A DNA stretch of 64,000 nucleotides from Maritalea sp051251695 (GTDB lineage Bacteria; Pseudomonadota; Alphaproteobacteria; Rhizobiales; Devosiaceae), in assembly GCF_051251695.1 (NCBI RefSeq), contig NZ_JBPOEU010000006.1:62001-126000 (forward strand), written 5' to 3'. A program made the position numbers and the translations under genes. Under the pieces are notes generated by a model. The model searched no databases and was not told where the DNA came from. It worked only from the letters and a program-made list of their open reading frames with translations. This document shows, piece by piece, positions 42,976 to 52,413 of the stretch. Numbering within the stretch: position 1 is the first letter of the stretch; each line of letters opens with the position of its first letter.

Positions 42976-44892
42976 ATGACATCACAATTCCGTCTGGACG
43001 CCATTTGGCGTGAAACTGACCCCGAAAACGGGTCTATGATCCTAACACTAACCAACCTTTCTGATCAGCCCATCAGTGACTTTCGCTTGGCCTATACGTC
43101 CCTCTTGCGTGTGTCAGATAAGCTTGTCACCCACGGCGCAAAATTCATTCGTCGGTTCGCCAATTTTCATGAGTTTGATCCCGAAGACGGCTTCACCTTA
43201 AAAGCTGGCGAAAGCTGGACCTTTGAACTTGAAAAACTCACCCATATTCCAAAGCACAGAAATGATGGCCCAAAAAGCGCCTACATAACTCTTAAAGACG
43301 GCACACATCACACTGTTTTGACAGGTGATATGGCCCTTGAAGGACGCGAAAGCAAAACCGCTGGCATTTTGGTGCCAGAGGGTAAATTGGAATTGCCGCT
43401 TGCACTAAGCCCTTGGCCAAATAATGTGTCGATTGATCAATTTTCAACGCCGCCTGTCGCGTTGGTTTTGACCGATGCGAGGCGCGCCGAGAAGGCAGCC
43501 GCCACAACCGTGAACGCGCTAAGTGATCGCTTGTTCACCGATCTCCCAAATCCGTTTTCGCTAATAGAAGTTGCAGGCGGACGGGCACTTCACCTGTTCA
43601 AAGACCTCGCACTAGCTGAAGAAGAATATCGTGTCGAATTTGCCGCTGATCAGGTCAGCCTACGTTACAGCTCCAATAAAGCTCTGATCAACGGTTTGGT
43701 GTCTTTGGCTCAAATCATAAATGGACCAAAAGCCGACGAATCGAAATTTAAGTTCCCAGAAATCGGCAAAATCAACGATGCGCCGAGATTTGGTTGGCGC
43801 GGTTCGCATTTGGATGTGTCTCGCCAATTCTACCCCTATGAGAGCGTCAAGCGTTTCATCGACATTCTTGCTTGGAACAAGCTCAACATACTGCATTGGC
43901 ACCTAAGTGATGACGAAGGTTGGCGTGTCGAAATCAAAGCCTACCCAGAACTAACCGATGCTGGCGCAAAGCGCGGCGCAAATGAAAAAATGCCCGCACA
44001 GCTTGGTTCAGGATTTGAAACCTATGGTGGGTTTTACACTCAAGAGCAAATCAAAGAGCTAATTGCTCACGGTCAGTCTATCAATGTCGAGATTATGCCA
44101 GAACTGGACATTCCCGGCCATAGCACATGCGTTTTGACAGCTTTGCCCGATTTGATTGACCCGGACGAACCCGAAGAGAACTATCGCTCTGTCCAAGGTT
44201 ATCCAAACAATGCAATTAATCCCGGAATTCCAGCAACGTACAAGTTCGTTGAAACCGTAATTGAAGAAGTGGCTGATTTGTTCCCATCAAAATACATCCA
44301 TGTTGGCGGCGACGAAGTGGATGAAAATTCTTGGATGCAGTCACCGGCCGCTGAAAAGCTGATGAACGAAGAGCGTCTAAACGGCACGATGCAGGTTCAG
44401 GCGCATTTCTTGGGCAAAGTTCAAAAAATGATCAAGAAAAAAGGCAAGATTGTTGGCGGTTGGGATGAAGTTTCCCACGGCGGCGGCATCGAGAAAGAGG
44501 GCGGAACATTGCTCTTTGCTTGGCAAAAACCCGAAGTTGGCATCACATTGGCCGAGCAAGGCTATGACGTCGTGATGACGCCAGGGCAAGCCTATTATCT
44601 TGATATGGCGCAGTCAGAAGAATGGCAGGAGCCTGGTGCGAGTTGGGCTGGGACCGCGTCCCCTCAAACGACCTATGAATATGAAGCAGCGGGCGATTTC
44701 CCTGAGGAGTTAAAAGACCGTTTGAAAGGCGTTCAGGCTTGTATTTGGTCAGAGCACCTGATTTCAAAAGAACTGTTCAACCACATGGTTTTCCCTCGGC
44801 TGAGTGCGATCGCCGAAGCAGGTTGGACTTTGCCTGAGAACAAAGATTGGCTGCGTTTTGCAGCACAATCTCGCTACCTACCACGCCTGTAA
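42976..44892 (+). CDS. Beta-N-acetylhexosaminidase, GH20
   Basis: A 638-residue glycosidase that removes terminal GlcNAc or GalNAc. Residues up to about 270 form beta-rich N-terminal domains. The GH20 barrel follows: WRGSHLDVSRQFYPYESVKR, ILHWHLSDDEGWRVEIKAYP, MPELDIPGHSTCVL, and the catalytic pair in HVGGDEVDENSW. No signal peptide is visible (MTSQFRLDAIWRETDPENGS), so it is likely cytoplasmic and works on imported chitooligosaccharides or glycoconjugate fragments. The start at 42976 follows GAGGAG. Confidence 0.94.
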   Translation: MTSQFRLDAIWRETDPENGSMILTLTNLSDQPISDFRLAYTSLLRVSDKLVTHGAKFIRRFANFHEFDPEDGFTLKAGESWTFELEKLTHIPKHRNDGPKSAYITLKDGTHHTVLTGDMALEGRESKTAGILVPEGKLELPLALSPWPNNVSIDQFSTPPVALVLTDARRAEKAAATTVNALSDRLFTDLPNPFSLIEVAGGRALHLFKDLALAEEEYRVEFAADQVSLRYSSNKALINGLVSLAQIINGPKADESKFKFPEIGKINDAPRFGWRGSHLDVSRQFYPYESVKRFIDILAWNKLNILHWHLSDDEGWRVEIKAYPELTDAGAKRGANEKMPAQLGSGFETYGGFYTQEQIKELIAHGQSINVEIMPELDIPGHSTCVLTALPDLIDPDEPEENYRSVQGYPNNAINPGIPATYKFVETVIEEVADLFPSKYIHVGGDEVDENSWMQSPAAEKLMNEERLNGTMQVQAHFLGKVQKMIKKKGKIVGGWDEVSHGGGIEKEGGTLLFAWQKPEVGITLAEQGYDVVMTPGQAYYLDMAQSEEWQEPGASWAGTASPQTTYEYEAAGDFPEELKDRLKGVQACIWSEHLISKELFNHMVFPRLSAIAEAGWTLPENKDWLRFAAQSRYLPRL

Positions 44893-44903
44893 GTGGTCTA
44901 ATC

Positions 44904-46352
44904 ATGCGAATTGCAGTAGGTGGTTTACATACCGAATGCAGCACATACACAAGTGTGCTGCAAAGCGTTAATGATTTTAAGGTCCTGCGCGGGCGGGACC
45001 TTTTCATCTCCGATTTCTTCAATTTTTTGCCTCAATCGGAAGCAACGATTGTGCCGCTCATTCATGCACGGTCAACGCCTGGCGGAGCCGTTTCGCGCGC
45101 CACATACGTCCAGTTTAAAACTGAGTTTTTGATGAAGCTAGAATTGGCGATTTCAGAAGCGCCAATTGACGGTTTGTATCTCGCGATGCACGGGGCCGTG
45201 CATGTTGAAGGCATGGTTGATGCCGAAGGAGACTGGATCGAAGCTGCGCGTAAGCTGGTCGGACCACATTGCCCGATTTCAGTTTCATTTGATCTACATG
45301 GCAATCTCAGTCAAAAAATCATTGACCAAATCGATATATTCACCGCCTTTCGCCATGCGCCTCACATTGACACGCAAGAAACGATGGAACGGGCACTCAA
45401 TCACCTGATCAATGCGATTGATACGGGAGAGAAGTATTTCACCGGTTGGGCACCCATTCCAGTTTTGTTGCCCGGCGAACGCACCAGCACCGTTGATGAA
45501 CCTGCGAAGTCGCTCTATGGCCAATTGTGGGACATCGACAAGGTTGATGGCATTTTGGATGCGTCACTAATGGTGGGGTATGTTTGGGCAGATGTTGAAC
45601 GCGCCAACGCTGCTGCAGTTGTCACCGGCACTGACCGGAAGGCCGTTGCGCAACAGGTTGAAAACATTGCGCGTAGCTATTTCGATGCGCGGCAGGATTT
45701 TAAGTTTGGCCCTATTACCGGTCCCTTGGATGAGATGCTTGAAATTGCAAAAACGTGTGGCACATCACCCGTCATTTTAACAGATTCTGGCGACAATCCC
45801 GGTGGTGGCGGTGTTGGGGATCGGGCATGTGTACTTGCACATTGTGCGCACAACAACATCAAAGACGCGCTGATCATCGGGATTGCCGACGCACCAGCGG
45901 TGCGCCAATGTATTGGGTTGGGTGAGGGCCAATTCACTGACATTTGGATTGGCGCAACGCTTGATCCTACACGTTCAAAACCTTGGCACGGCCATGTCAG
46001 AATTGAAAAACTGGCGACCGACAATAAGCGCGGCAATCAAATTGCTTTGCTGAATTGCAACGGGTTGCGGATCGTCATTTCAGATCAGCGCTATACTTTT
46101 CACGAACCAGAAAATGTGGAGCCCCTCGGCATAGATTTAGCCAATGAGAAATTGGTGGTGATCAAGTGCGGTTATATTTCTCCAGCGATGACCAAAATCG
46201 CAAATCCAAATCTCATGGCATTGACCGACGGTGCGGTAAATCAGGATATCCCAAGGCTGCAAAATCAAAATAGGCCAAAGCCAAGTTATCCGTTCGAGGA
46301 AAGTTTTGACTACACGCCAGTGAGCCATTTTTCTGCGCGTGCGCCAAAATAG
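44904..46352 (+). CDS. M81 family metallopeptidase-like protein (MlrC-like), copy 2
   Basis: A 482-residue homologue of the M81 protein at 38743, divergent in sequence. N-terminal M81 motifs are MRIAVGGLHTECSTYTS, DGLYLAMHGAVHVEGMVDAE, VSFDLHGNLSQKIIDQIDIF and TAFRHAPHIDTQETM. The C-terminal MlrC motif is VILTDSGDNPGGGGVGDRAC. I start at the ATG at 44904, 11 bases after the hexosaminidase stop; no strong Shine-Dalgarno element is visible, so coupling to the upstream gene is likely. Placement next to GH20 and an AEC carrier suggests amide or peptide cleavage on an amino-sugar or amino acid conjugate (inference). Confidence 0.9.
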   Translation: MRIAVGGLHTECSTYTSVLQSVNDFKVLRGRDLFISDFFNFLPQSEATIVPLIHARSTPGGAVSRATYVQFKTEFLMKLELAISEAPIDGLYLAMHGAVHVEGMVDAEGDWIEAARKLVGPHCPISVSFDLHGNLSQKIIDQIDIFTAFRHAPHIDTQETMERALNHLINAIDTGEKYFTGWAPIPVLLPGERTSTVDEPAKSLYGQLWDIDKVDGILDASLMVGYVWADVERANAAAVVTGTDRKAVAQQVENIARSYFDARQDFKFGPITGPLDEMLEIAKTCGTSPVILTDSGDNPGGGGVGDRACVLAHCAHNNIKDALIIGIADAPAVRQCIGLGEGQFTDIWIGATLDPTRSKPWHGHVRIEKLATDNKRGNQIALLNCNGLRIVISDQRYTFHEPENVEPLGIDLANEKLVVIKCGYISPAMTKIANPNLMALTDGAVNQDIPRLQNQNRPKPSYPFEESFDYTPVSHFSARAPK

Positions 46353-46453
46353 AACGAGCTAATTGACCCCAACGATGGGGGAGAATATGCTTTCAACATT
46401 CCCGCCTATTGCGTCGTATCCTTGCGGCAGGGTACGAGAAAGCTAATTCCTCT

Positions 46454-47386
46454 ATGTATTTCGTGATTGACGTTATCGCCCCGGTTTTTGTGATTGTGTT
46501 GATCGGTTACATGGCGGTAAAGTTGAATATCTTCCCGAGCGGCGGCATCAGCGCTCTGATCGCCTTCACCAACAATTTCGCTGCCCCGATGTTGCTTTTT
46601 CGGGCGATGCTCACTTTAGACTTTGCAACTGCACTTGATCCCAAAATCATCGCGCCGTTCTATATCGCTGGTATATCAGGATTTGTGCTCGGCATTTTCT
46701 TGGCGCGTGTGGTTTTCAAATACCAACCCGGCCAATCGGTGGCTGTGGGCTTTTCCGCTCTTTTCACCAACACTGTTCTGTTGGGCATTCCGATCATTCA
46801 GCGTGCATATGGTGTGGAGGCTTTGCCCACGATATTCCTGATAATTGGCTTTCACGCCCCAACCATGATGACCATCGGCATGCTCACAATGGAATTGTCG
46901 CGCCGCGACGGTCGCCCGTTGACCACCGCGATTTGGGATGCGTTTAAGCGCATCGTTTCGAACCCATTGCTGATCGGCATCGCTTGCGGCGTAACCTTAA
47001 ATCTAAGCGGCCTTGCCTTGCCTAAAGTGCTGGATGACGCGACAAACATGATGGTTGCGGCGGTTTTGCCCACCGCGTTGTTTGGTCTTGGCGCCGCTTT
47101 GACCCAATATAGCCTCAAAAAGGCCGTGCTGCCGGCTGCCGCAATGTCCGCTATTAAAACGCTTATGCATCCATTTCTTGCGTGGGTGATCTTGGTGCCA
47201 ATCCTTAAGGTGCCACATGAGATTTCACGCGCTGTCATATTGTTGGCGGCCATGCCTTCGGGCATCAACGCCTATATATTTGCCACCTATTACAATCGTG
47301 CGTTGGATGTGGCCACCAGCACCGTGCTGCTGTCGACGCTCATTTCTATCTTTTCAATTTCATTCTGGCTTTGGTTTTTATCATGA
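46454..47386 (+). CDS. AEC-family transporter (auxin efflux carrier type)
   Basis: A 310-residue integral membrane protein with about ten hydrophobic segments: VIAPVFVIVLIGYMAVKLNI first and TSTVLLSTLISIFSISFWLW last. The internal half shows FTNNFAAPMLLFRAML and FSALFTNTVLLGIPIIQRAY, family hallmarks. Bacterial AEC members carry malate, malonate or other small organic anions. I start at the ATG at 46454, where the first helix begins. Its stop overlaps the next start (ATGA), tying it to the 2-hydroxyacid dehydrogenase and suggesting a hydroxy- or ketoacid as cargo. Confidence 0.9.
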   Translation: MYFVIDVIAPVFVIVLIGYMAVKLNIFPSGGISALIAFTNNFAAPMLLFRAMLTLDFATALDPKIIAPFYIAGISGFVLGIFLARVVFKYQPGQSVAVGFSALFTNTVLLGIPIIQRAYGVEALPTIFLIIGFHAPTMMTIGMLTMELSRRDGRPLTTAIWDAFKRIVSNPLLIGIACGVTLNLSGLALPKVLDDATNMMVAAVLPTALFGLGAALTQYSLKKAVLPAAAMSAIKTLMHPFLAWVILVPILKVPHEISRAVILLAAMPSGINAYIFATYYNRALDVATSTVLLSTLISIFSISFWLWFLS

Positions 47387-48312
47387 AAAATATCTTGCTC
47401 AACGGCAAAGTACCCAACGATTGTCTTAAACTGCTGGAAGAAAGGTTTCAGCTTTTCAGGCTATATGAGGCCGATGACAGGGCTGCCTTCTTAGCCGAAC
47501 ACGGGCAAAAAATTGTGGGTATGACGGGAGGCAAAGTTGATGCCAACCTGATTGAAAATCTGCCAAACCTGAAGATCATCGCCAATTATGGCGTCGGCTA
47601 TGACAATGTGGATGTGAAAGCAGCCCATGCGAAAAACATCCACGTCACCAACACACCAAATCGGCTTAGCCCTGCCGTTGCCGAATTGACGTTAGGGTTG
47701 ATGATCTCACTTGCCCGCAATATTCCTGCCTACCATAATTATGTGAAAGCGGGCCGTTGGGCGCAAGAGGGCAGCGTGCCTCTAACCGCCCAATTGGCAG
47801 AAGCTTCGGTTGGCATTTTGGGGTTGGGGCGGATCGGCAAGGAAATTGCCAAACGTTGTGTCGCATTTGATATGGACGTTTCCTATCATGGTCGTACGCA
47901 TCAGACAGATCAGCCCTACCGCTATTTCGACAGCCTGATCGAGATGGCCAAAAATGTCGATTGGTTGGTCATTATCGCGCCCGGCGGAAACGAAACCAAT
48001 AAGATCATCACGCGAGACGTGTTGGAAGCTTTGGGCGCCAAAGGTTGTCTGGTCAATATCGCTCGTGGGAACATGGTCGACCAGCAAGCGCTCATCGAAC
48101 TACTTGCCAACAACGGGCTGCGTGGCGCGGCCCTTGATGTGTTTGACGGTGAACCAGAAGTGCCTCAAGCTTTGCGCGATTTGGACAATGTAATCTTGTC
48201 GCCTCACAATGGTAGTGCCACCCGCAAAACCCGCGCACAAATGAGTTCGCAAGTTGTAGAAAATCTTGAAGCGTTTTTTGAACGCGGCGAACTGCTCGAC
48301 CCGGTGCAATAA
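47383..48312 (+). CDS. D-isomer-specific 2-hydroxyacid dehydrogenase
   Basis: A 309-residue NAD(P)-dependent dehydrogenase, similar to glyoxylate/hydroxypyruvate reductases. The Rossmann motif is SVGILGLGRIGKEIAKRC. The catalytic triad is visible as Arg in NIARGNMVDQQ, Glu in FDGEPEVP and His in LSPHNGSAT. It starts at 47383, overlapping the AEC stop by 4 bases, and is the last gene of the rightward unit. It could reduce a 2-keto acid released by the amino acid or sugar enzymes upstream. Confidence 0.93.
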   Translation: MKNILLNGKVPNDCLKLLEERFQLFRLYEADDRAAFLAEHGQKIVGMTGGKVDANLIENLPNLKIIANYGVGYDNVDVKAAHAKNIHVTNTPNRLSPAVAELTLGLMISLARNIPAYHNYVKAGRWAQEGSVPLTAQLAEASVGILGLGRIGKEIAKRCVAFDMDVSYHGRTHQTDQPYRYFDSLIEMAKNVDWLVIIAPGGNETNKIITRDVLEALGAKGCLVNIARGNMVDQQALIELLANNGLRGAALDVFDGEPEVPQALRDLDNVILSPHNGSATRKTRAQMSSQVVENLEAFFERGELLDPVQ

Positions 48313-48320
48313 AATATCGC

Positions 48321-48349
48321 AAAAAAAAGGCCCCGCACAAAGGCGGGGC
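48321..48349 (-). terminator. Rho-independent terminator of the M20 gene
   Basis: On the minus strand, GCCCCGC (48349-48343) pairs with GCGGGGC (48336-48330) and is followed by CC-free T tract TTTTTTTT at 48328-48321. It lies 38 bases after the M20 amidohydrolase stop and may also stop rightward transcription weakly. Confidence 0.88.
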
Positions 48350-48387
48350 AAGTGACCGTATATAGGTCAGGAAATTCGATTCTTAGA

Positions 48388-49557
48388 TTAGCTCGCAGGC
48401 ATGGCCGTTTCGACCAATTGTGCCCAATATGACGAGCCGTATGGAATAACATCGTCGTTAAAGTCATAAGTGTCTTGATGCAATCCGGCGGTGTCACCAT
48501 TGCCAATCATAATGAAAGCACCCGGGCGCGCGTTTGCCATGAACGAAAAGTCTTCGCCGCCCATTGTTGGCGCAACATTTGTTTCAACACGATCTTCACC
48601 AACCAAGTTTTGCGCAATGCCTGCAGCAAAGGCTGTTTGTTTTGGCGCATTCATGGTCACCGGATAGCCATCGTGATAATTAACTTTCGCCGATCCACCA
48701 AAACTTGCCGCAATGCTTTCCGCCGTTGAAATCAAACGTGACTTCACAAGTTGGCGAACATCAGGATCAAGCGCGCGCACCGTACCGCAAATTTCAACAT
48801 TCATCGGAATAATATTGAACGCTGAGCCGCCATTGATCTTAGTGGTTGAAAGCACCGCCGATTGGATCGGGTCAACATTTCGCGCAACAATGGTTTGGAA
48901 CGCGGTGATGATATGGGCAGAAATTACAATTGGGTCAACTGAAAGATGAGGCATCGCTGCGTGTGAATCAACGCCCGTTACCGTCACTGTCCATTGGTCT
49001 GCCGCCGCCATAATGCCGCCTTCACGAATAGCAAACTGGCCAACGGGAATGCCGGGGAAATTGTGCATACCGAACACTTCTTCAATGCCGAAACGTTCCA
49101 TCATCCCATCGTCAACCATGGCTTTGCCGCCTGCGCCGCCTTCTTCGGCTGGCTGGAAGATAACAGCCACGGTGCCATCAAAATTGCGCGTTTCAGCCAA
49201 ATACTTTGCCGCGCCCAACAACATGGCTGTGTGGCCGTCGTGGCCACAAGCATGCATTGCGCCTGCAGTCTTTGAAGCGTGGGGCAGGTCGGTTTTTTCC
49301 AAAATCGGCAATGCATCCATATCGGCGCGTAGCCCAATAACACGTCCAGAACCGGTATTGTTGCCTTTGATAATGCCGACCACACCAGTTTGGCCGATGC
49401 CGGGAACAACTTCGTCACAACCAAAGCTTTTCAAAAGTTCTTCAACTTTGCCCGCTGTGCGGTGAACTTCATAAAGAATTTCTGGGTTCTCGTGCAGATC
49501 GCGCCGCCACGCTGTAATCTCGTCATGAAATTCGGCAATACGGTTGATAATTGGCAC
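48388..49557 (-). CDS. M20-family amidohydrolase (hippurate/IAA-amino acid hydrolase type)
   Basis: A 389-residue metallohydrolase that cleaves N-acyl amino acids or related amides. Motifs: WRRDLHENPEILYEVHRTA, GLRADMDALPILE, the zinc-binding MHACGHDGHTAMLLGAA, FQPAEEGGAGGKAMVDDG and TMGGEDFSFMA. The start is GTG at 49557, preceded by AGGGAG. A TGGT-N3-ACCA palindrome lies 57 bases upstream. It is transcribed alone towards a terminator. Deacylation of an N-acetyl or N-acyl amino acid would fit the D-amino acid and M81 genes nearby, but this is not proven. Confidence 0.93.
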   Translation of the reverse strand: MPIINRIAEFHDEITAWRRDLHENPEILYEVHRTAGKVEELLKSFGCDEVVPGIGQTGVVGIIKGNNTGSGRVIGLRADMDALPILEKTDLPHASKTAGAMHACGHDGHTAMLLGAAKYLAETRNFDGTVAVIFQPAEEGGAGGKAMVDDGMMERFGIEEVFGMHNFPGIPVGQFAIREGGIMAAADQWTVTVTGVDSHAAMPHLSVDPIVISAHIITAFQTIVARNVDPIQSAVLSTTKINGGSAFNIIPMNVEICGTVRALDPDVRQLVKSRLISTAESIAASFGGSAKVNYHDGYPVTMNAPKQTAFAAGIAQNLVGEDRVETNVAPTMGGEDFSFMANARPGAFIMIGNGDTAGLHQDTYDFNDDVIPYGSSYWAQLVETAMPAS

Positions 49558-49613
49558 AATATTCTCCCTGAATTATTATTATGGTTTGTGATCGGTTTGG
49601 CTCGGTCATCAAA

Positions 49614-49628
49614 AATGGTTGGACCATT
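49614..49628. promoter_or_regulatory. Palindromic operator upstream of M20 gene
   Basis: AATGGT-TGG-ACCATT, a 15-bp palindrome with the TGGT-N3-ACCA core known from GntR/FadR-type sites, 57 bases upstream of the GTG start. No GntR gene is adjacent. Confidence 0.5.
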
Positions 49629-49682
49629 ATTGTGCACCATCTAAATTCTCTTGGAAAGAGAAAATGTCTGACAATAGACGAC

Positions 49683-50516
49683 TTAGTCTAGCTCAATTGT
49701 CCGCTTCACCCCATTTGCCAGTGTTACAATCAGTTGTGGGGTAGGACCGGAAACGCGTAAATCAAAATCCCCATCAACCGGACCGCCAGCTTCCCAGCTT
49801 TTGAGCACAGTTGATTTAGGTGACAAAGTGAGGGCAACAATTGAACGTCGGTCGCCGCTTGGGATAATCAAATCATCAACACCATCCTTGTTGACGTCAT
49901 ATATTGCGCTCATCAATTGATTGCGCGAACCGTTTCGGTGGTTGGAAAAACCCGGCATGGCAGCAACTTGCTTCAAGCCGTTTGAAGTCAACCGCCAAAA
50001 CTCTAGCCGTTTCGTCAAGTGAGGTTTTTGCACCAAGGCAATTTCCAACTGCCCGTCGCCATCAAAGTCTGCAATTCCCGCAGGGTTCAACCAACGAAAG
50101 GCAAGTCCTATATGTGGCGTTTGGGCTTTTAGTTTAACACCATTTGCGTCTGCGCTAAAAACCGCAAGAGCCGCCCCTTTTCTGCTGGAGCTCATCACCA
50201 CAACAATTTCATCGGTCCCATCTTGATCAAGATCCGCCAACCGAAGATGCCTGTCCTCAAACACCAGATCCGTCGGTAAATCGTATTGATGTTTTTGTCC
50301 GCCCTTCAATTCAACAACAATGCTTGATGCTTCAAACCGGTTACCCAAAACAAAATGTTGGTAGCGGGTGGTGGGGTTGGCGAGCCATGCTTTGGCAATT
50401 TGTTTTTCACCCTTTGCCACAAAACTATTTTGCAACGGCGCGGGAGACTGGGCGAGGGACGCGCTGACGTGAAAAACCGCTAAAAACAAAATCGCGATGA
50501 GCTTTAGATGAAACAT
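49683..50516 (-). CDS. Secreted FG-GAP/VCBS-repeat protein
   Basis: A 277-residue exported protein with signal peptide (MFHLKLIAILFLAVFHVSAS, cleavage near SLAQ). Three repeats contain calcium-binding DxDxDG-type loops: DLDQDGTDEIVVV, DFDGDGQLEIALV and DVNKDGVDDLIIP, the pattern of FG-GAP beta-propeller blades. The last strand ends TLANGVKRTIELD. Function is unknown; such proteins bind ligands or partners in the periplasm. It stands alone between the M20 gene and the divergent aminotransferase. Confidence 0.82.
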   Translation of the reverse strand: MFHLKLIAILFLAVFHVSASLAQSPAPLQNSFVAKGEKQIAKAWLANPTTRYQHFVLGNRFEASSIVVELKGGQKHQYDLPTDLVFEDRHLRLADLDQDGTDEIVVVMSSSRKGAALAVFSADANGVKLKAQTPHIGLAFRWLNPAGIADFDGDGQLEIALVQKPHLTKRLEFWRLTSNGLKQVAAMPGFSNHRNGSRNQLMSAIYDVNKDGVDDLIIPSGDRRSIVALTLSPKSTVLKSWEAGGPVDGDFDLRVSGPTPQLIVTLANGVKRTIELD

Positions 50517-50664
50517 GTGGTGGATTTCCTGATCAATTGGTCGAACATTTCCAGTCTTTATTGAACTAAAATCGCATGCAAATCACTTGCTTGTTACAGA
50601 TGCGCTGGTTAACACCAATGTTGTGCTAATCTTGGCACAACTTCTTAAAACTCGGAATTAGGTC

Positions 50665-51852
50665 ATGTTTGAAAAACTATCACCCGCACCTGAAGATAAA
50701 ATCATCGCGCTGATCGCAGAATTTGCAGCAGACGAGCGCGACAATAAGATCGATCTTGGCGTCGGCGTTTATAAAGACGCAACCGGCAACACGCCGATCA
50801 TGACAGCAGTGCAAAAGGCGGAAGCCAAACGGGTGAAAGACCAAACGACCAAGACCTATGTTGGCATGGCCGGCAATGTTGGTTTTAACGAAGCGATGGT
50901 TGATTTGCTGTTAGGTGACAGTATTTCACGGGACCGCGTACGTGCGGCTCAAGCGCCCGGTGGCACCGGCGCGTTGCGTCTAATCGCTGACTTGCTCAAC
51001 ATCGCTAAACCCGGCGCAACCGTTTACATTTCAGACCCAACTTGGCCAAACCATATTCCTTTAATGGAAGCGGCTGGTCTTAAAACAGCAAGCTACCCCT
51101 ATTTTGATGCTGAAAAGCGCAATGTTCGTTTTGACGATATGTGCGCTGCGGTCAAAAACATGACCAGCGACGACATCCTGTTGCTCCATGGCTGTTGCCA
51201 TAATCCAACAGGCGCAAACCTAACCAACGATCAGTGGGATATCTTGACGGATATCATCCAAAAGGCTGGCGTTTTTGTGCTTGTCGATATCGCTTATCTC
51301 GGGTTTGGCGACGGGCTTGAAGAAGACGCATATGGCTTGCGCAAACTAACAGCGATATTACCTGAAATGGCAGTCGCGGCTTCTTGCTCGAAGAACTTTG
51401 GCCTTTATCGCGAACGCGTTGGTTGTGCGATGATCATCGGACGCGATGAACAAACAGCAAAAATTACATTTTCCCAACTGTTGGGCGCGGCCCGTGCAAA
51501 CTACTCCATGCCACCAGATCATGGCGCTGAAATCGTTCGCATCATTTTGAACGACAAATCCTTACGCGCAGAATGGGAAGCTGAACTAACCGACGTGCGC
51601 AACCACATGGTGACCATTCGCGAAAACCTGGCGGAAGCCATGCGTAAACGTTCAAACAGTGCTGATTATGATTTCATCGCTCAGCACCGCGGTATGTTCT
51701 CGCTTATTGGTATTTCACCTGAACAAGTTGCCAAACTGAAAAAAGACCATGGTGTTTATATGGTTGGCAATTCACGCATGAATATTGCTGGTTTGGGTGT
51801 TGATAAAATCGACATCTTCGCCGACGCTTTGGCAGAACTTGCTCGCGACTAA
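50665..51852 (+). CDS. Aromatic amino acid aminotransferase (class I, subfamily Ib-like)
   Basis: A 395-residue PLP aminotransferase of the AspC/TyrB group. It has TKTYVGMAGNVGFNEAM, APGGTGALRLIADLL, HGCCHNPTGANLTNDQW with the conserved Asn, VDIAYLGFGDG with the PLP-contacting residues, and the lysine in CSKNFGLYRERVG. Length and start (ATG 50665 after a GGAATTAGG element) are normal. It transaminates aromatic amino acids and/or aspartate with 2-oxoglutarate. A terminator follows immediately. Confidence 0.95.
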   Translation: MFEKLSPAPEDKIIALIAEFAADERDNKIDLGVGVYKDATGNTPIMTAVQKAEAKRVKDQTTKTYVGMAGNVGFNEAMVDLLLGDSISRDRVRAAQAPGGTGALRLIADLLNIAKPGATVYISDPTWPNHIPLMEAAGLKTASYPYFDAEKRNVRFDDMCAAVKNMTSDDILLLHGCCHNPTGANLTNDQWDILTDIIQKAGVFVLVDIAYLGFGDGLEEDAYGLRKLTAILPEMAVAASCSKNFGLYRERVGCAMIIGRDEQTAKITFSQLLGAARANYSMPPDHGAEIVRIILNDKSLRAEWEAELTDVRNHMVTIRENLAEAMRKRSNSADYDFIAQHRGMFSLIGISPEQVAKLKKDHGVYMVGNSRMNIAGLGVDKIDIFADALAELARD

Positions 51853-51877
51853 GCGAAACTAAATTACACGAAATTTG

Positions 51878-51899
51878 CGGGGCCTTCGGGCCCCGTTTT
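51878..51899 (+). terminator. Rho-independent terminator
   Basis: CGGGGCC (51878-51884), loop TTCG, GGCCCCG (51889-51895), then TTTT. It ends the aminotransferase transcript; its tail touches the stop of the leftward P-loop gene. Confidence 0.93.
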
Positions 51900-52413
51900 A
51901 GTTTGCAAGACTTTGCGCAAACGCATTTAGCTCGCGTGGCGAGCGGATATGAATAATCCGCTTAGTCGAGGCGTGTTTTTGAATTTCGCTGATGAGCTTG
52001 GGTCGCATTTCTTTATGTAGTTCCCACATCATGGCAAACAATTTAAACGTTACCGGCAACATGGGGCAGCCATCTGGCCCGTCGGCTCGACCAACAAATA
52101 TCGACTTGATCTGCCGTTTAGTTGCCCACCAATAATGCACCCAAATCGGATGGTCGATTAACACAATTGTATCTGCTGCATCTAAACGCTCGACTACTGT
52201 TGCCCATGGCCCATAGCCGTCAAGCAACCACCGCTCAGAACTTATAATCTCTTGATGCTGGGCATTAAACTCTTGGGCTGGTGTTGGCACCCATCCCGGT
52301 TGCCATTGTAATTTATCGACGGAATAAAAGGGCAGGTGATGTGCTTTTGCGATCGCTTGGCAGATTGTCGATTTGCCGCCACCTGCATTGCCGATTACGC
52401 TAACTTTTGTCAT
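51898..52413 (-). CDS. P-loop ATPase/kinase, topology-modulation (FlaR)-like
   Basis: A 171-residue small nucleoside-kinase-like protein. Walker A is VIGNAGGGKSTIC near the N-terminus; SVDKLQWQPGWVPTP and WLLDGYGPWATVVERLD follow, typical of the small AAA/adenylate-kinase-like family sometimes annotated as DNA topology modulation protein. Substrate unknown. Its start overlaps the MarR stop by 4 bases, so it is in the MarR transcript. Confidence 0.85.
   Translation of the reverse strand: MTKVSVIGNAGGGKSTICQAIAKAHHLPFYSVDKLQWQPGWVPTPAQEFNAQHQEIISSERWLLDGYGPWATVVERLDAADTIVLIDHPIWVHYWWATKRQIKSIFVGRADGPDGCPMLPVTFKLFAMMWELHKEMRPKLISEIQKHASTKRIIHIRSPRELNAFAQSLAN

Noticed and set aside
42976..44892. 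Secreted hexosaminidase
   Set aside because: No signal peptide or lipobox is seen at the N-terminus of either possible start, so a cytoplasmic enzyme is preferred.
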